This document shows positions 27,216-42,200 of a DNA stretch of 64,000 nt, piece after piece. A program made the position numbers and the translations under genes. Source of the stretch: Leuctra nigra (lineage: Eukaryota; Arthropoda; Insecta; Plecoptera; Leuctridae); contig OW203764.1 of the NCBI GenBank assembly GCA_934045905.1, positions 33,149,629 through 33,213,628 on the forward strand. Reading direction: 5' to 3'. Each line of letters starts with the position of its first letter. Position 1 is the stretch's first letter. The notes beneath the pieces are model-generated. The model ran no database searches and was not told where the DNA came from. It saw only the letters and a program-made list of their open reading frames with translations.

Positions 27216-30200
27216 CTGTGGCGATAGAGGAAGACAAAGATGAATGTGAATTAAATTCTTCGTCATAACTGAATTTATTCTTGATAGTGAAAAGATGATA
27301 GTGTAATTTGTGCACTTGAGAGAATTTAGTTATTCTATGCTGAAATTCTTGAAATTTTGGGACATTGGGATTTTGTGCATAATATTAAGGTGGCTGGGTC
27401 GATCGACCATTTTTTCAGATAGTGTTCAATTTTGCTGTACTCACTCACCGATATCCCCTAAACAACACTTCAAAAAATAAAATACTTCCCGTGTCTAGTT
27501 TTCGAGATAGGCGAATAAGAAAGCAGTATTTTCCCCATGTTATCTTATGGCAGGTTTGAAAAATTTGCTACAAATGAAGATTTTATTTAATTGGCTCGAT
27601 ATAATATAATAATAATATTTATTTATTGCTTAGAACATGTTCAGTGGCAACAATACAATCACAATACAGTTCAATAATTTACATTGTCAATCAAGTACAT
27701 AATTATAATTATAACAATTACACGTCACAGAATAAAATGTTTCATAAATTATTGAGGTATTTAGAGCATTAATAAAAGATATCTACAAGTCACGTAATTA
27801 AATGCCACTAGCTATCATTTACCCTAAGCAGAATGAATTTAAATGATTTAATATTCTTCTTTTCAATAAGCATGGCATCAGCAAGTTTCTTAGTTAAGAT
27901 AACTTTATCCCCGGTACATGAAATTTTCCTCCGGTGTAGCTGCTCAATAATCTCAGAGCGTTGTAGGTCGTTGAAAGCTACGAGTTCTGTGTGAAATCCA
28001 TTTAGATTCCTTTCCCTCTCCTTAGAATGTGCGGCGTCGAGTAACGACTTGAACTTGCTTAATGAGTCAGGGAGCTCTACGATTTTCAGTTCATTCCAGA
28101 GCCGTATTCCCTTTCCCAGCAGTGAATGTAATCCAGTAGTCGAGTAGTACCTTGGGATACAGAGCTTGAAAGGGTGGTCCAATCTACTCACTACTCTACC
28201 AGGAACAGGAATACCACTCTGGAGCTCACTCCATGCTGCTTGGTTTGTGAGAACCCTGTACATCACAATGAGAAGTGCTTTTTCCCTTCTTGAAGCCAAT
28301 TGCTCCCAATTCATATGCTTCTGGAGAAGAGCGTTGCTTGAGTATCGGTCAAAGTTACGGCAAACTAGTCGTATGGCCTTCCTTTGGACTTTATCCAGTA
28401 AATCAGTATGGATACCGAGATGAGGATTCCAAATGGAGCTACAATATTCCAATAGAGGACGAACAAGAGTCATGTATGCCCTTTCCCGAGCTTGGACTGA
28501 CCCTTTCTTCAGATTTCGCATAACATAATGAAGAGTTTTCATCGTTTTGGAAACTACCATCCTGATATGACTGTCCCACGAAAGTTTGGAATCACAGGTC
28601 ACTCCCAGATACTTGCAGGATTTAGATTTTCTTAATTCATTTTTTCCTATGGAATAGGGAAAGTCAATTGTTCCTGAAGGGGAGAGCTTGAAGGAGATAC
28701 GCTGAGTCTTTTCTACATTCAATTTCATTCCATTTTCCTGTATCCATATACAAGTAGCATCCAAACTTTCTTGAAGTATGTTACAATCGGAAATTGACTT
28801 GATCACTTGGTACAGGATACAATCGTCTGCGTAGAGTCTGATGCTGCATCTTATGTTACTTGAAATGTCATTGATGTAAACAAGAAACAGCAAAGGCCCG
28901 AGCACACTGCCCTGTGGCACGCCTGAGTTTACAGGGGTTGATTCTGACATCTCATTTCCTACTCGGACTCGCTGGGTTCTGTCATAAAGGTACTCACTTA
29001 TCCATTTTACCACCCTCAGATCAATACCGGGCAGCTTTGTAAGTTTCATCAAGAGTTTGTCATGTGGTACGACATCGAAAGCCTTGGACATATCTAATAA
29101 CAGTGCATCTACCTGCCCCCCGTTATCAATTGCATTGATAATGGTCTGAGTTAAACCAGCTAGGCTGGCATCACAGGAATAACTTCCTCGGAACCCAAAT
29201 TGGAAATTTGATAGGAAGTCAGAAGATTCCCACAGCTTCCGCAAGTAGTTTCCAATCAATTGTTCAAAAAGCTTGCAGGGAATTGACGTTAAACTTATTG
29301 GCCGATAGTTGCTTGGGATGTCTTTCTTGCCTCCCTTGAATACTGGGATAACAGTAGCAGTTTTCCATTCCTGAGGGAGGTAAGTATTGTTTATGATTAT
29401 TTGGAAGAATATCATCAAGTAGGATGTTACTGGGCCAACAGCGAGCTTGAGAAGTTGACTTGTTATGTCATCAGGTCCCGGGGCTGTGTGGGGTTTTAAG
29501 CGGGAAATGGCCTTGGAAATATCACTGCGTTCAATGACAAAAGGTGAATAGTTATCTCTGTTGCCCCCTGGTGAATAAGGAAGAGGCTGGACCTTTAGTG
29601 TGCAAGCCCCAAAAGTTTGATTGTAAGTCGCATTGAGTATGTTCGCCTTTTCCCTGTCCATTGTTGCAGATTCCCCATCAGGTTTAATCAGTGACGGTAC
29701 TTCGTTGCTGCATACTTTCAATTGTTTCAGGTGTGAGTAGAACTTCTTCCAAGATTGGTTTGATTTACCATCACATATCTTCATTATGTATCGATTGTAG
29801 GCTTCGAGCTTTGCAGCATTAAGCTTTGTCGTCAGTTCTTTGAAGTAAGAGCGATTTAATTTCCTGTGGATGTACTCTTTTCTGCACTTTTTCTTCAGAC
29901 GTCTGACTGCCGAGTCGTAGTACGGAAAGTCTGAATTACTCTTGATTACTTTACTTGGAATGAATAAATCTCTAGCTGCGAAGAGAATTTCTTTGAATCT
30001 TGACCATCGCTCCGCCACACTGCCAGATGAAGATTCCCATTCCACAAAATTCGATATGAGGTGATGCTTGAAGCCCTTTGCGTCGGCTTTCTCGTAAAGC
30101 CAGATTTTTCTGGCCAATGGAGATTTCGTTTTAACTCCCGGATTATATTTGATTGTCAGAATGACCCCCTTGTGATCGCTAATGCCATCAACAACATCAC

Positions 30201-33200
30201 AGTCCACTAGCATTTCTGGAGGGCTAATCAGAAAAACGTCAAGAAGAGAGGCTGTACCGGTGGAGATACGGGTGGGCTGGTTTACAGTCTGTATCAAATT
30301 ATGGTCATCTAGCAAATTATTTATAATTATTTGCATGTTGCTCGCAGAATCAGGGAGAAGTGACCAATTTGCGTTTGGTAGGTTGAAATCACCCCCAACG
30401 ATGATTTGATCGCAATCGACAACCTGGGATTTAAGGGATTCCAGCTTCATATTTAAACTATTCATGATTGAGAAGTCATTGTCTGGAGGACGATAGGCCC
30501 CAAGAATATACACTGGATGATTTCCCGTCCCTAACTTGATGCAGATCATTTCATTAGCATCATCTGTCCAATCAATGCAACTTGGATACAAAGCTTTAAC
30601 ACCTACTATGACCCCCCCACCATGTTTCCCGCCTTTTCTGTCTCTGCGGAATACATTATAGTCCTTCGGGCACACTTCACCATCATGAACATTATCACTA
30701 AGCCACGTTTCTGTCAAAATGAAGATATCAGGTTCATGTTGTTCTATAAATGTTTGCAATTTGATACACTTCTCTTGTCCTCTAGACAAAGAGGACATAG
30801 ATAGATTTTCAAAAAACCTATATAAGAAAGAATCTTTGTTCTATTTACTTTCATTAAAAAAATATAAACCAATATCATCGTGTGCTAAATAAAAAGTTAT
30901 AGGCGATTCAATTCAAATTGCCAATCAAGTCCAAATACTTTTGGCAACATGGGAGTGCTCAAGGTAGTTAGAAGGCACTAAATGCCTACTAAAGATACCT
31001 TGACTTTTCATGAAAGTAAACTCTAGGTGTAAGTTCAGCAAGCTCGGCCATCATGATTCCGCACAAATCAAAATTTTCAAAGTACGATGTTGCCATATTG
31101 TACCGTATTGTTAAAATTATAGAAAATTCTTCAATATCAAATTCAAAACTAACTTCTTTGGGGCAGTAATACTGCTCTAAATAAAAAGATAACGTATAAA
31201 TACCATTTAAATGTTGTCTATTTCAACTACCCAGTATATTATACAAGTAAATTATGTGCTAAAAGAATTTATAAACGTGATTTTTTTACACTTAATAAAT
31301 TAGTGAAAGCTCTCCAATACTTCAGAAAATCGATCGATCCAGCCACCTTAAAAGATTAAATTACTAGATTGTTGCTGTGAAAAATTGCACTACTAGAAAA
31401 TCAACCTCTTTCTTTGACATTGAGGGAGATGAAATCACACATCTATGTCTTAGCAAATTGAAAAAGCACTTTACAGAATACACAGGTATATAGTAAAAAA
31501 TTGTGTTGTTAATCAGCATACCCACGACATCCAAAGTTTTAGGTACCTACCTACCTGTTATTCTTGAGCCAGTGTGTTTGAAACTAGCTACACAGTACTA
31601 AGCTAAATTTATTTGAAATATTTTGGAGTAAGTTTGCTGGAGTTATTTTTTATTATTGGGAGTCGAGTATTTTTCGTAGAGCAGAGTTCCAGGGTTGGAA
31701 AAAACCCTGGTTTTTTCAAAATCAATTTGCCCAGTGGGGTTTCTTCGAGTTTTTTTCGGGCTTTTTCAGATTATGTTTATTTTGTATTAATTTTTGGAAA
31801 TATGAACATTTTAAGCGATTTTGAATGGAAAGTGTTTTGACGGAGTGGGATTTCCTGGTACATTGGATTAGGGACTACCCTCTATAACTTTAGGTATGAT
31901 GAATATTTACATATTATCGATGTTATTCACTTTTCTTTATCAATTTGAGAAGTGTTCGAAATTGAAATAAATATTAGTTAACATCTTAACTAAAAAGACT
32001 TATTTTCATGTTTTTTTTTTTTTGAAAAAACCCACTTTTGGTCAAAAACCCACGGGTTTTTTCATTCGGGTTGGAGAAAATCATGCCAACCCTGCAGAGA
32101 TCGGCAACCTTTTTGTTGAAGGAGCCAATTTCCCAAAAATTTATAAATTAAATAATTACAGGAGCTGCAGTAGAGGCAATCAAATATAAAACAATGAAAA
32201 TAATAAATTGCATGACTAGTTTATTTTGATATTTTGACGAAGCCCCCAGTTGTTGCCCCGCATGGCGTTTGTTAGAATTTCAACAATTTTAAAAGTAATT
32301 CAAGGGCTCTAAAATGAACAATCTAAATCAAATAACCTTCCAATTTACATTTGTTGTTCCCGCAGCATATTTTTTTGTTTTTTTTTCTTCGAATTTTTGT
32401 ATTTTTTGGTTCTAGATTTTTATTTCAATTAAAAAGAGCCATTCAAGAACCACTAAGGAGCCGCAGGTTGCCGACCACTGTCGTAGGGGAATTAACATTG
32501 AAAGATCTGATTAAAACCAAGTAAACTGTCATCCCCTATGATTTGATTGTAATAACGGTCGAGTTGTCACCTGATGTTGGGAGCTCGGAACATTCTGTCG
32601 GCGACGTCCCCGTCGGGCTGCAGCGTGATGATCTGGATGCCGTGTGGCGCCATCTCTTGACGCAGCACGGAACTGGCGCCCTCCACGGCGAACCTAGACG
32701 CCGTGTACGCCACAAGGCCGTTGCCGCTGCCGTTCGCCTGAGCTCCGATGTTGATCAGGCGACCTGAACAGTTCAATACTATCTCAGACGTTGCTATATC
32801 TAGTTGTTACTTATACGTGTCACACTTCTAAGGTTACAGAACATTAGAGGATGCAGCTTTAATGTCATATATTTCACTGTCATTATTTTGTTAAATTAGT
32901 CATTCGGCATTAGGTTCTCGTATAAAAAATCTTAATTTGAAGCCAATTGGTCATTTGAGTTATTTACATATTTTGTTCATCTTTGATATCTAATTATGGA
33001 AGGTAGGTATCTATACTGCAATTATAAGATAATTTCGAATTTTACATATCTAGAACAAATATCTTCATATTCAGAAGATGAAATATCAGAAGAAGAAGAA
33101 GTATCGTCATACCTATCTATAGATCTTTATAGCACAGCACTTTCAAGTTTTTGGTTGAGAAAATATTCTGTCAGTATACCAAATAATATATTTATCAAAT

Positions 33201-36200
33201 ATGCAAAAGAAATGACGGATTGAACATTTTGTCAATGCAAATGTGCTTGTTATGTCTTTTGAAATGCATTTAAAAAATCAGATTATTTACGTGCATGTCC
33301 GTGTTGATTTTACATGTACATTCTAAACAATGATCTTGCACTTGAATGGATTGAACTAGCTAGTAGGTAGGTGCATTTCATTAGTGGTTCATAAATGTGA
33401 CTAAATCCGTACATGATAGTGGAACATTTTAAGAGTGGAACAAGGCTATAACAAGTCTGTGGTGGAACCAATGCAATGTTCAAGAATACATCTACGAGAG
33501 CCATACCGTTCTATACTCCCGATTTTAACAATGATGTATCCGTGATGCTTAACGACTATGACTATGACGACTGATGAATGATTATGAATACGCAGTGGTG
33601 GGAAGTGACCTTTTAGTACGGAACTATCCCAGCATCAGCACTCACCCTTCTTGTTCTTGAGGAGGGGCAGGAAGGTCCTCGCCGTCTTGAGAGTTCCCAC
33701 CACGTTGTATTTGAGCATGAGGTCCCAGTGAGATCCCTCCTGCATGTCCAGACGGCCTCTGGAGCAGACTCCAGCCGTGTTGACCACCGCCCACAGACCT
33801 GTAACAGTCAGGGGCTCGGTTGTAGGAATACATTCACACATGGACAAGTCTAGTAGTCGGAGACACAACACCAGAAATAAGCATTACAAACGAAACAGAA
33901 CATAAACATGAAGCTGTAATTGATAGGGTAACAAAGCAACATCATGGTATAGTTAAAACAAATAATAGATAAATCATTCGTTGTTCTTCGACATCCCGCA
34001 ATATACTCGACAATATACTGCCAAAATAGAGAATGCATAGGTTGCATGTGATGTCATATCATTGTTGCCGTCGCCATCTTAATGGCACGCAGAATAGCTG
34101 TGATTCTCTGTAGGCTCCGGAGATTACTTTAGTAGGAAGAGGAATCACTCACATTACAAAAAAAAACATCGATTTACCTCAATAAAGTTATAAATCTGAC
34201 CCGTCAACGTGCCAACGTATGGTTGGACAATTCAATAATTTAGCATTGCTGATATAAAACAAAAGAAGTTCGTGCAAGCTATGAATAGCAAGCTAAAATA
34301 GATGGTACTTATGCCTTTCCTTTTAGAGTTTGAAATATGCAATAATATTATGTACATTTTGGCCAAAGTAAAAAAGGAATTCGAAAGAAACTGATTGACT
34401 ACGATAAAGATTTAATTGGTTGGCATCATCAAGGAGCCTGACCAGCAGCCAATCCGTTCGACCAAGTGTAAGTGCGATAGTTAATTTCAATGGTTTGTAT
34501 AAGATATCACAACCATTATCTGGCTTCTTCCAATCTTGAAAGGTACAGGAAAGAACGCTGTACTAAAGCCTGAATTTCACGGTTCAATTTCTTGAACAAC
34601 TTCTGTGCCACAGAGGTTCTGCTCGTGCGCAGTATCACATTTGAGATGATAAAGGGAATCTGCACATGTGCAGAGCTTCTGTGACACAGAAGTTGTTCAA
34701 GAAATTGATAAGATAAGATAAGATAAGATAAGATAAGATAAGATAATTCTTTATTTGACAATGACAATTTTGACAATTTGACAAATGAGTATACAAACAT
34801 CAAACATCATTGTGCAAAATGGCGGGGTTCGTAAATATTTACGGTCTTCCACCCAAACCATTCTAAAACTAGGGAACTATGAGCTAGAGAGTATAAACTT
34901 TATTTAGGTAGCCTAAAATATTATGTGATTTATTATTAATTATAATATAACTAACCTAAATGTTTTAGTTAACTAACATTTTCTAACTGAAGTTAGAATC
35001 AAGGGTTGACATTGGATTCATGAATAAATTCATCAATGCTGTATAAAGGATGGTTAATTAAGTAGGATCGTAGGGAGGAGCAGAATGAGTGGTAGGAAGG
35101 GGCTTCTCTGATTCGGGCAGGAACTCGATTGTAGATTGCAGAGCAGAGGTATTGGGGGCTTTTCTGAAAAAGTGCCCGTGAGTGTGTTGAAATATGAATA
35201 TCATTAGTCGTACGTGTACTATGTGTGTGCACTGAAGAGTTTCGCTGGAAGAGCTCGGGATTAGAGTGTGCAAAGGAAGCGGCAATGAGAATAAGAGTGG
35301 AAGGTAGTGTTAATATTTTTAGAGTGGTGAAGTGAGGCTTGCATGATGTTCTTCGTGCTATGCCGGCCAGTATGCGAACTGCACGCTTTTGGAGAATGAA
35401 GATTCTTTTAGCGGCGGTGCTAGCACCCCAAAAAAGGAGACCATATGACACCGTAATTGCACCGTGTAAATGGGGCTTAAGTCCATTTAAAAGAAATCTT
35501 GCAATGATTTTTATGAGCTTCAGAATTATACCCTCAGTCTTTAGAAAATATTGCCACAAAGTCTTGAAAAACGCAATTGAAATATCGATTTGTATGGAAG
35601 ATAGATACAAATTAAGTTTTAACATAAAACTTCGTTTGTCTCATATTCATCCGAAAGTGTTTTTCCCTGTACCCTTCATTTCATTTGTAATGGTGACACC
35701 AGTCATTTCGAATATGTACTTGCGGAGTTCATTATATTTGCAATTGATGATTACTTGATTCCTGGATCCAAAAGAGTGCAACAGGAGATAAAATACGTAA
35801 ATCAATAAACAAAATAGCCGTGTCTCTATGGCTAATAATGCAATGGAAATATTACAACTCATGGTCTCGAATAAAAAATGTATGCGCTTCTGGCAATTCA
35901 TTGGAGGACATACGTTCTGTAAAAACACACGAAGACATACTGCATATCTCATGTATTTTTTAAGACACGATCGATGTAATCTTTGGCTTTGTTTACTGGA
36001 TTATCTATACAGATGAGACGGCTGTACTATTTGACATGGAGGCTGGACTTAGTTTGACAAGAAGAGATTGTAGTCACATGTTTCGTAAGTTGGAGTTTAC
36101 TTATGGTAAATACATGATCTTTACTTGCGGCTGATAAAAGGGAGAGTTGAGAACCTGTTAGGCTGGTGTTAAACACCCGAAGGCCTAGAAAGTTAACGCC

Positions 36201-39200
36201 GCGGCCGATCACAGCTATCTGGGCATTATTATTCCTAGTTGGTTAGCTCCATAATATTGTTGCAGGTGCGAGTCAAGTCACCGTTAAGGTAGAACCACCA
36301 TAACCTCAATGTTTCCGATTTACTTGAAATTTTGGTAACTTATTGATAATCACGCAATACACAATCCATGAAAAAATGAAACACTTCTCGTGTCCAGTTT
36401 CTGAGATAAATTGATTTTCCTCCACCATGTTATCTTATGGCGGAATAAGAAAATCGTGTCATTTTTAAGCTAAAATGAAGATCTGTTTTTTTTGTCTCGA
36501 TAGATTTGAGCAAAAAACTTTTTTTATGGTAGACATATGGACATACTATCAGGAAAAAAATTGAAAACAATACCAACGTGTGCTATTTTAAAAGTTATAT
36601 ACCAAATTCGAAATGATTTTCCTATACCTCCCATGTTAAAGTTTTGTTCATCCTCTGATAACATAAAATTGAAAACTCATTGTTGGACTGGAGTTGCAAA
36701 CTACAGAACATTTAATGAGTCTGTTGTACTTAAATATAGTTGAAATGTAGGAAAACGTTTTTTGAACTTATAATTTCAAGAATATTTTTTTTTTGTATAT
36801 GTCGATCGATTGCTCCCCCTTAAAATATGTACAGAACTGCTTTCCCGTAATATCACAATTTTACGCCAATTGAGAAATAATTATTTATGCTTTACGTTGT
36901 AAACGAGTGCAGGCAAAATTTATGTTAGTTACTGCAACAGCGTCATCTCTTCAACTCAGTGGAATGGAATCTACACAATAAGGGTCCATTGCTCGGGGTA
37001 TATGAGTTTTCAAAGGTTGTTTGATTCATACTTCAGAATTTTGGGCAAACCAAAAAACTGAGCAGCGCCAGAGGGCAAATATCAAACCAAAACGCCAAAG
37101 TAATTGCTGTTTATCCCTCAGAAATGGTAATGTGAAGTATAGGGCCGAGAAAGATGACATTTCGTTTTATACTAATATTATGTTCTTAGGACACTGTAAA
37201 TAGATTTGTATGTTGTTCTTAGTTAGAATATATGCTATACTACATAGAGTTATTATTACACCTTCAATCACCTTCAATATTCACAAATACATCCCTTATT
37301 CTCCGTTTTAAACTATGACTACAATGTCACATAGAAATTGAACTCATTAGTACAGTCTTTAAATGAGTTTAAATGACCACTTTAAGTATAAACATCCGGT
37401 AGTATGGTGTACTCTCAAATACCTTTAAAAATTTAAATTACAGTGTCATAGGTGCATAATATCATTGTAAAACGAAATGTCATCTTTTACGGCCTAACAC
37501 AGAATCCCAGAAATGGGGGGTTGACTTTGCTCCTCTATTGATGTGGGAGAAGGAAGAGACAATATCCAAAATATTCGTGCAAAATAGGAATGTCAAACTG
37601 AATATTTTCCGCTGTTGCCTATTGACTGTGATGTTTTGCTCGGGTAATGAGGTTCTTCGGATAAAATTGGAATTACACACGTGAAACTGCGGTTGCAGAT
37701 CACAATATTGAACTGCTGAGGGCCATGGGTTCTGTGTCTCGGATTCACGTAGGCTGTGGGTTCGAATCCCGTTCAGTCCGCCGTCCCACTTGACCGCATC
37801 TTTCTCTTCGTCGCGACAAATTGTCGCGGTTTTTATCAGTGGAAATCTCTGTGCGGAAACACCGATTATTTGCTTGTTTCCTGTTTTCAGCGTAATTTCT
37901 TGACAGACGATTTTCTTGTCACTAATCAAACTGCGAATTAACGAAGAAGGATGAAAAATTTCAACTTTAAGCATGATTCCGGGAAACAAGACATATCAAA
38001 ACTGATTACATTTGCGCCTATTTACACATTTTTTTATTAAGTGCAACAGGCTACTTGCATGTAACGTCACAATAAGACTGGAGGGCAAATGTTTCCAGGT
38101 TAACAAATTATTATGTAAATAACCTCTTTTAGATAAATATATAGTGGAAAATCTGTATGGATAAATATTGCATTGCATATTATTGTTATCTTCTGCTTAC
38201 TTATTTACTTACATGGCAGCTGTCAGATTTGTTTATCCCCTATACCAAAGATATTACGAAATTCCGTGTTCAATATCTTTGCCTACCGTTCAATGGGTTC
38301 ATGCAAAATGCCTTTGATATGATGTTTGAAAATCTTCTAAGACATTTCGTGCTCTAACTGGCCACCAACGTAATAGTCCCTTGCAATATTTTATTTTAAT
38401 ACGTCGTACAACAATAACATCCTTGACTTTCATTCTCTAAAAAGCATCTTCAGATTCCCCACAAAATTAACATTCGCTTAATCCATTGTTCGTATGACAT
38501 CGTGGGAATATCTACACCTGCAATCTCATCATTCTCTGAATTATAGTTTTATTACATCCTCAAACAAAAAGCATATCTCCACGCATCATGTAATTCACAT
38601 CGTTACCTAAGTAAATGCACCAATTTGATATATTAATTACCCCTGTGACGCAATGGCTCGTGGATGATGGAATGCATTCTTGTGTTCACAAGGCCATGTC
38701 GTCTAGTTCTGATTTCACCTCTTATCATTCCACAGGCTCTCCAATACTCGCAGGTGTGTGACATTATAAGATCATTCAGGTCGCATAACAATGACTTACT
38801 AATGAGATTCGTCGCCACTACTATTGTTGTTCGATTGATAATATCTAGAGATTCTCAACGCAGCTAACGAATGCCATGTATAGAGTGCTGTGCCCATTGG
38901 GGTGGCATGTGAGAGAGTGTTTGTGAACCCAAGATGAGATGCAATCATAACAATGACAAGTTGGGATCAATGCCATTGGCTGAGTGTTGCCATGAAAAGA
39001 TTCGTAAATGTTTTCATAATGTATTCACATACAATACTGGATATGTGCTAAGTTATTTCAAAGTAGTTGACATTTCCGATTGAACCGTTCTTGAGCTACT
39101 TGTTAATTAGTTTTATGCTACTTAGATTGTGTTGTAAATGTATAATTCCTTCGTTCATCATTTTCAAGATATTCGCAATTACATGGATGATATCGATTAA

Positions 39201-42200
39201 TATTGTGTTAGAAATGTGTAAAGAATGACCTTCAGCAAGGTGACTGAAACAAGGACCGGCGTTTTGTCGTGTATACTTTTACATATGTGCTTGGTATTTA
39301 CAAAGCAGCTAATGATCACAACACAGCTAGTTCTTGTATGTACTTGTGAAACTTTTAGTTACTAAGAAAGCTAACATTTACCATCAGTGGAGTGTAGTTT
39401 TACAACAAGAACGTGAAGCATCAAGGCCGTAGCAAATGTACCCAATAATTTCTTGGATATATACTTATATTAATTATTTTTTTCATCTATTTGACCTCCA
39501 GTCCTCAATTGAGAACCTGTAAATCCGATCCATTAGCCCGCGGAGAATCGGAGCTGCTGAGCAGGTGCTGGTATTTGAAACAATGTTACTCGACTCGACT
39601 CGTTTCAATAGAAGTAAAAAGTGGACAGTGGACAGACCGACTTATATAATATTAGATTATGCAGTTCGATTGGCAAAACAGAGCACACTTTTCACCGTGT
39701 AGACTCATTAAAATATTAATTTGAAAGCTTTTGGTGGTTGTCGTTATTAAAAAATAAAAAAGTGCAGAAATTAGTTTTATTATCCATGCAGCAAGTCATT
39801 ATAATAAAATGAAAATAATATTTTATCTATTAATAAAATCGCAATAATTAGTTGTTTGTTGGTAGTAAGAAGATGAATTGATCAGAATGCATTGGCTCAT
39901 GATATGCTCATTTCATAATTTTATTATACACTATAATTATTAATTTTTTATATTTTTATTATGCCTATCTATTCGAGAAAACAAGGAACACGACTGCACT
40001 CTGGTGGCTATTGTGGTACTAGGTAAATGGCGGATAACGGGGGCAGATTTGCATAAATATAAATATTTGCTTATAGTCGTTTGTCTTGGGTAAATAAGTA
40101 AATTTATAACTCAATTTCAATTTCAAAGTTTCTCCTTTTTTCACTGCACTTTGATACACGAACTGTCAAAACAAATATGGCTCCATTACATTTCGCTTAT
40201 TTGCGCAAAATTATGAAAATGTACCATTCCTTGCCAAGATGCAAATACAAAAATAAAATTGAAATAAAATTAATTATACTAGTTAAAGTACTATAATTCC
40301 AGGATGATATAGTGTGTAATATATTTACTTGTCTTCTTTAAGGTAATGTCACAGTCTGTGACCCCTTGACCCGGCCCTACAATTAAGTTTCTCCGTGACC
40401 GCTAACGGCCAGTTTCCTTATTCGCCAGATAACATTTAGGATGATCACCAAGAGTCACGATCGGACCTGTGTGACACAAGCCCACGTGATCAGGATTGGA
40501 ATGGCATCATAGACAAGCTTTCTTTTGTTAATTAGGTAAATGAAGATCCCGAATCACTTTCACGCTTATGAACTGTAACCAATAGAGGCATGCATTACTT
40601 CCTTTCTTTTGCTCACTGTGCGTAACCGAAATCAACAAGCGCCTTCACTGGCTAGTTGCAATTAACAGTAATCACACACCAATAAATTAACACACGTCTA
40701 TACAATTTAATTCACTTGTCGTAATAACATATTTGAACAATATTGGCTTACTTTCTTAAAGAATAAAAATGTGAAACTATGCAGATCTTGAAACTTATTG
40801 GGTTGTTGCTGCTAATTGGAGCGAGCAAGTGATTGGTGTTGGTTATTAATTCATCCATAATCGTGACGTATTGAATCGTGATCGTCTTTTATAGCGCGTT
40901 ACTTCACTCAGTTACATTAATTGAAATAATTGAAGAAGTCATATGTAATAATGATGTGTTGAGAGCATGGAGAATGTAGTTTTCACATTTGTCTGTTAAT
41001 TGAACAAATGCCAGGAGATTGCTTAAAACTGAGTTCAACTTATTGCATTGAGCTCCAAGTCTTGAACCATTTGATAATTCATTTGAAGATTTAATCAAAT
41101 TCTTGGAGTTTCACGTTGTTTTTACTTATACCTTAATGGTCTACGTCCGGTCTAAGTTATCCAATTGACACTTTAATCTTGCTCTAACGCTTTATTTTCT
41201 CACGTTTTGACTTCAACGTGGTGGCATTAATATTTTAAAATTCTTTAGAGTCTTCAATATCATTGAATTTAAACACTATCGTCTGTTGCCTACACGACAG
41301 GTTTTGTGTCCAACTCTAAGCGACGTAATGCAGGAAATTGTTTTCATCCCGTCACCATGGCGACCAAATCATGCGCCGTTAGCCACTCAATTGGAACCTA
41401 ATGGATTCACGTGATCATCTCGAGAGCTTCCGTGGTGACTCGGAGTTCATCTTGCCAACTGACTGACACATAATCCTCATCCTTCATGAGCAGTATACTT
41501 GTAATGGACTCGGTATCATAATCATTTCCTTCACCTCTTGGTTTCTGATATCAAAAATATGAATAGACCAATTTAAAAATTATCTTGGTGCCTCTGCTTT
41601 CTAACGACAATCATTAAGTTTGATTTCCAGGTACCCAAGCCCATGTCCTATGTATTGTTGAATCAGGGCCTTGGGTACCTAGATATCAAACTGCATTCAA
41701 TAATTTATTAGAAAACAGAGCCACCAAGATAATTTTTAAATTGGTCTTTTGTTGACGCCAAAATCAATGCTGTCCCATATTGATGTAAAGACAAAATGTA
41801 ACAATATGCGATACATGCCTATAGCAATGCCTACATGCCTATAGTTGTTCTTCGTCGTAAATGCAATAGGTATTTTTTGTTCTCAGGCTCCATAACTTTT
41901 CTGCAAGTTACAAAAAAATAGTTTACCAACGCGTCAATACTCGATATTTTTTTAATTTTAGCGATATTTATCATCGCAAATACGGGTATACGATGAAGAA
42001 TATGTAAGGATCGAGAGGAGGCGGCCGTGGCCTATTAATAGGGAACCTTCCCATAATTTTCCTCTCTTAGGGAAACCACGACTCAGAAAGGACGGCTGCC
42101 TCGGAATCGAACCCGGGCTCTGAGCCAACTTGCCCCGTCACAATGGAGTTATTTTCACTGACTTCTGCCCGATGACCTGACCTGAGCCTATGACTGGTTT

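Larger units (their letters stand above)
27385..31351. mobile_element. TTAA-flanked element (M1) split by a LINE
   Basis: Left end TTAAGGTGGCTGGGTCGATC at 27385; right end is its complement, ...GATCCAGCCACC-TTAA, at 31351. Without the LINE the element would be about 730 bp, similar in content to the 540-bp copy at 36284. TTAA targets are typical of piggyBac-type elements, but no transposase is present. Confidence 0.75.

Noticed and set aside
34999..35625. A 208-codon frame considered as a host gene
   Set aside because: Its C-terminal half has the LINE thumb signature, while the N-terminal part is MITE-like and random sequence.
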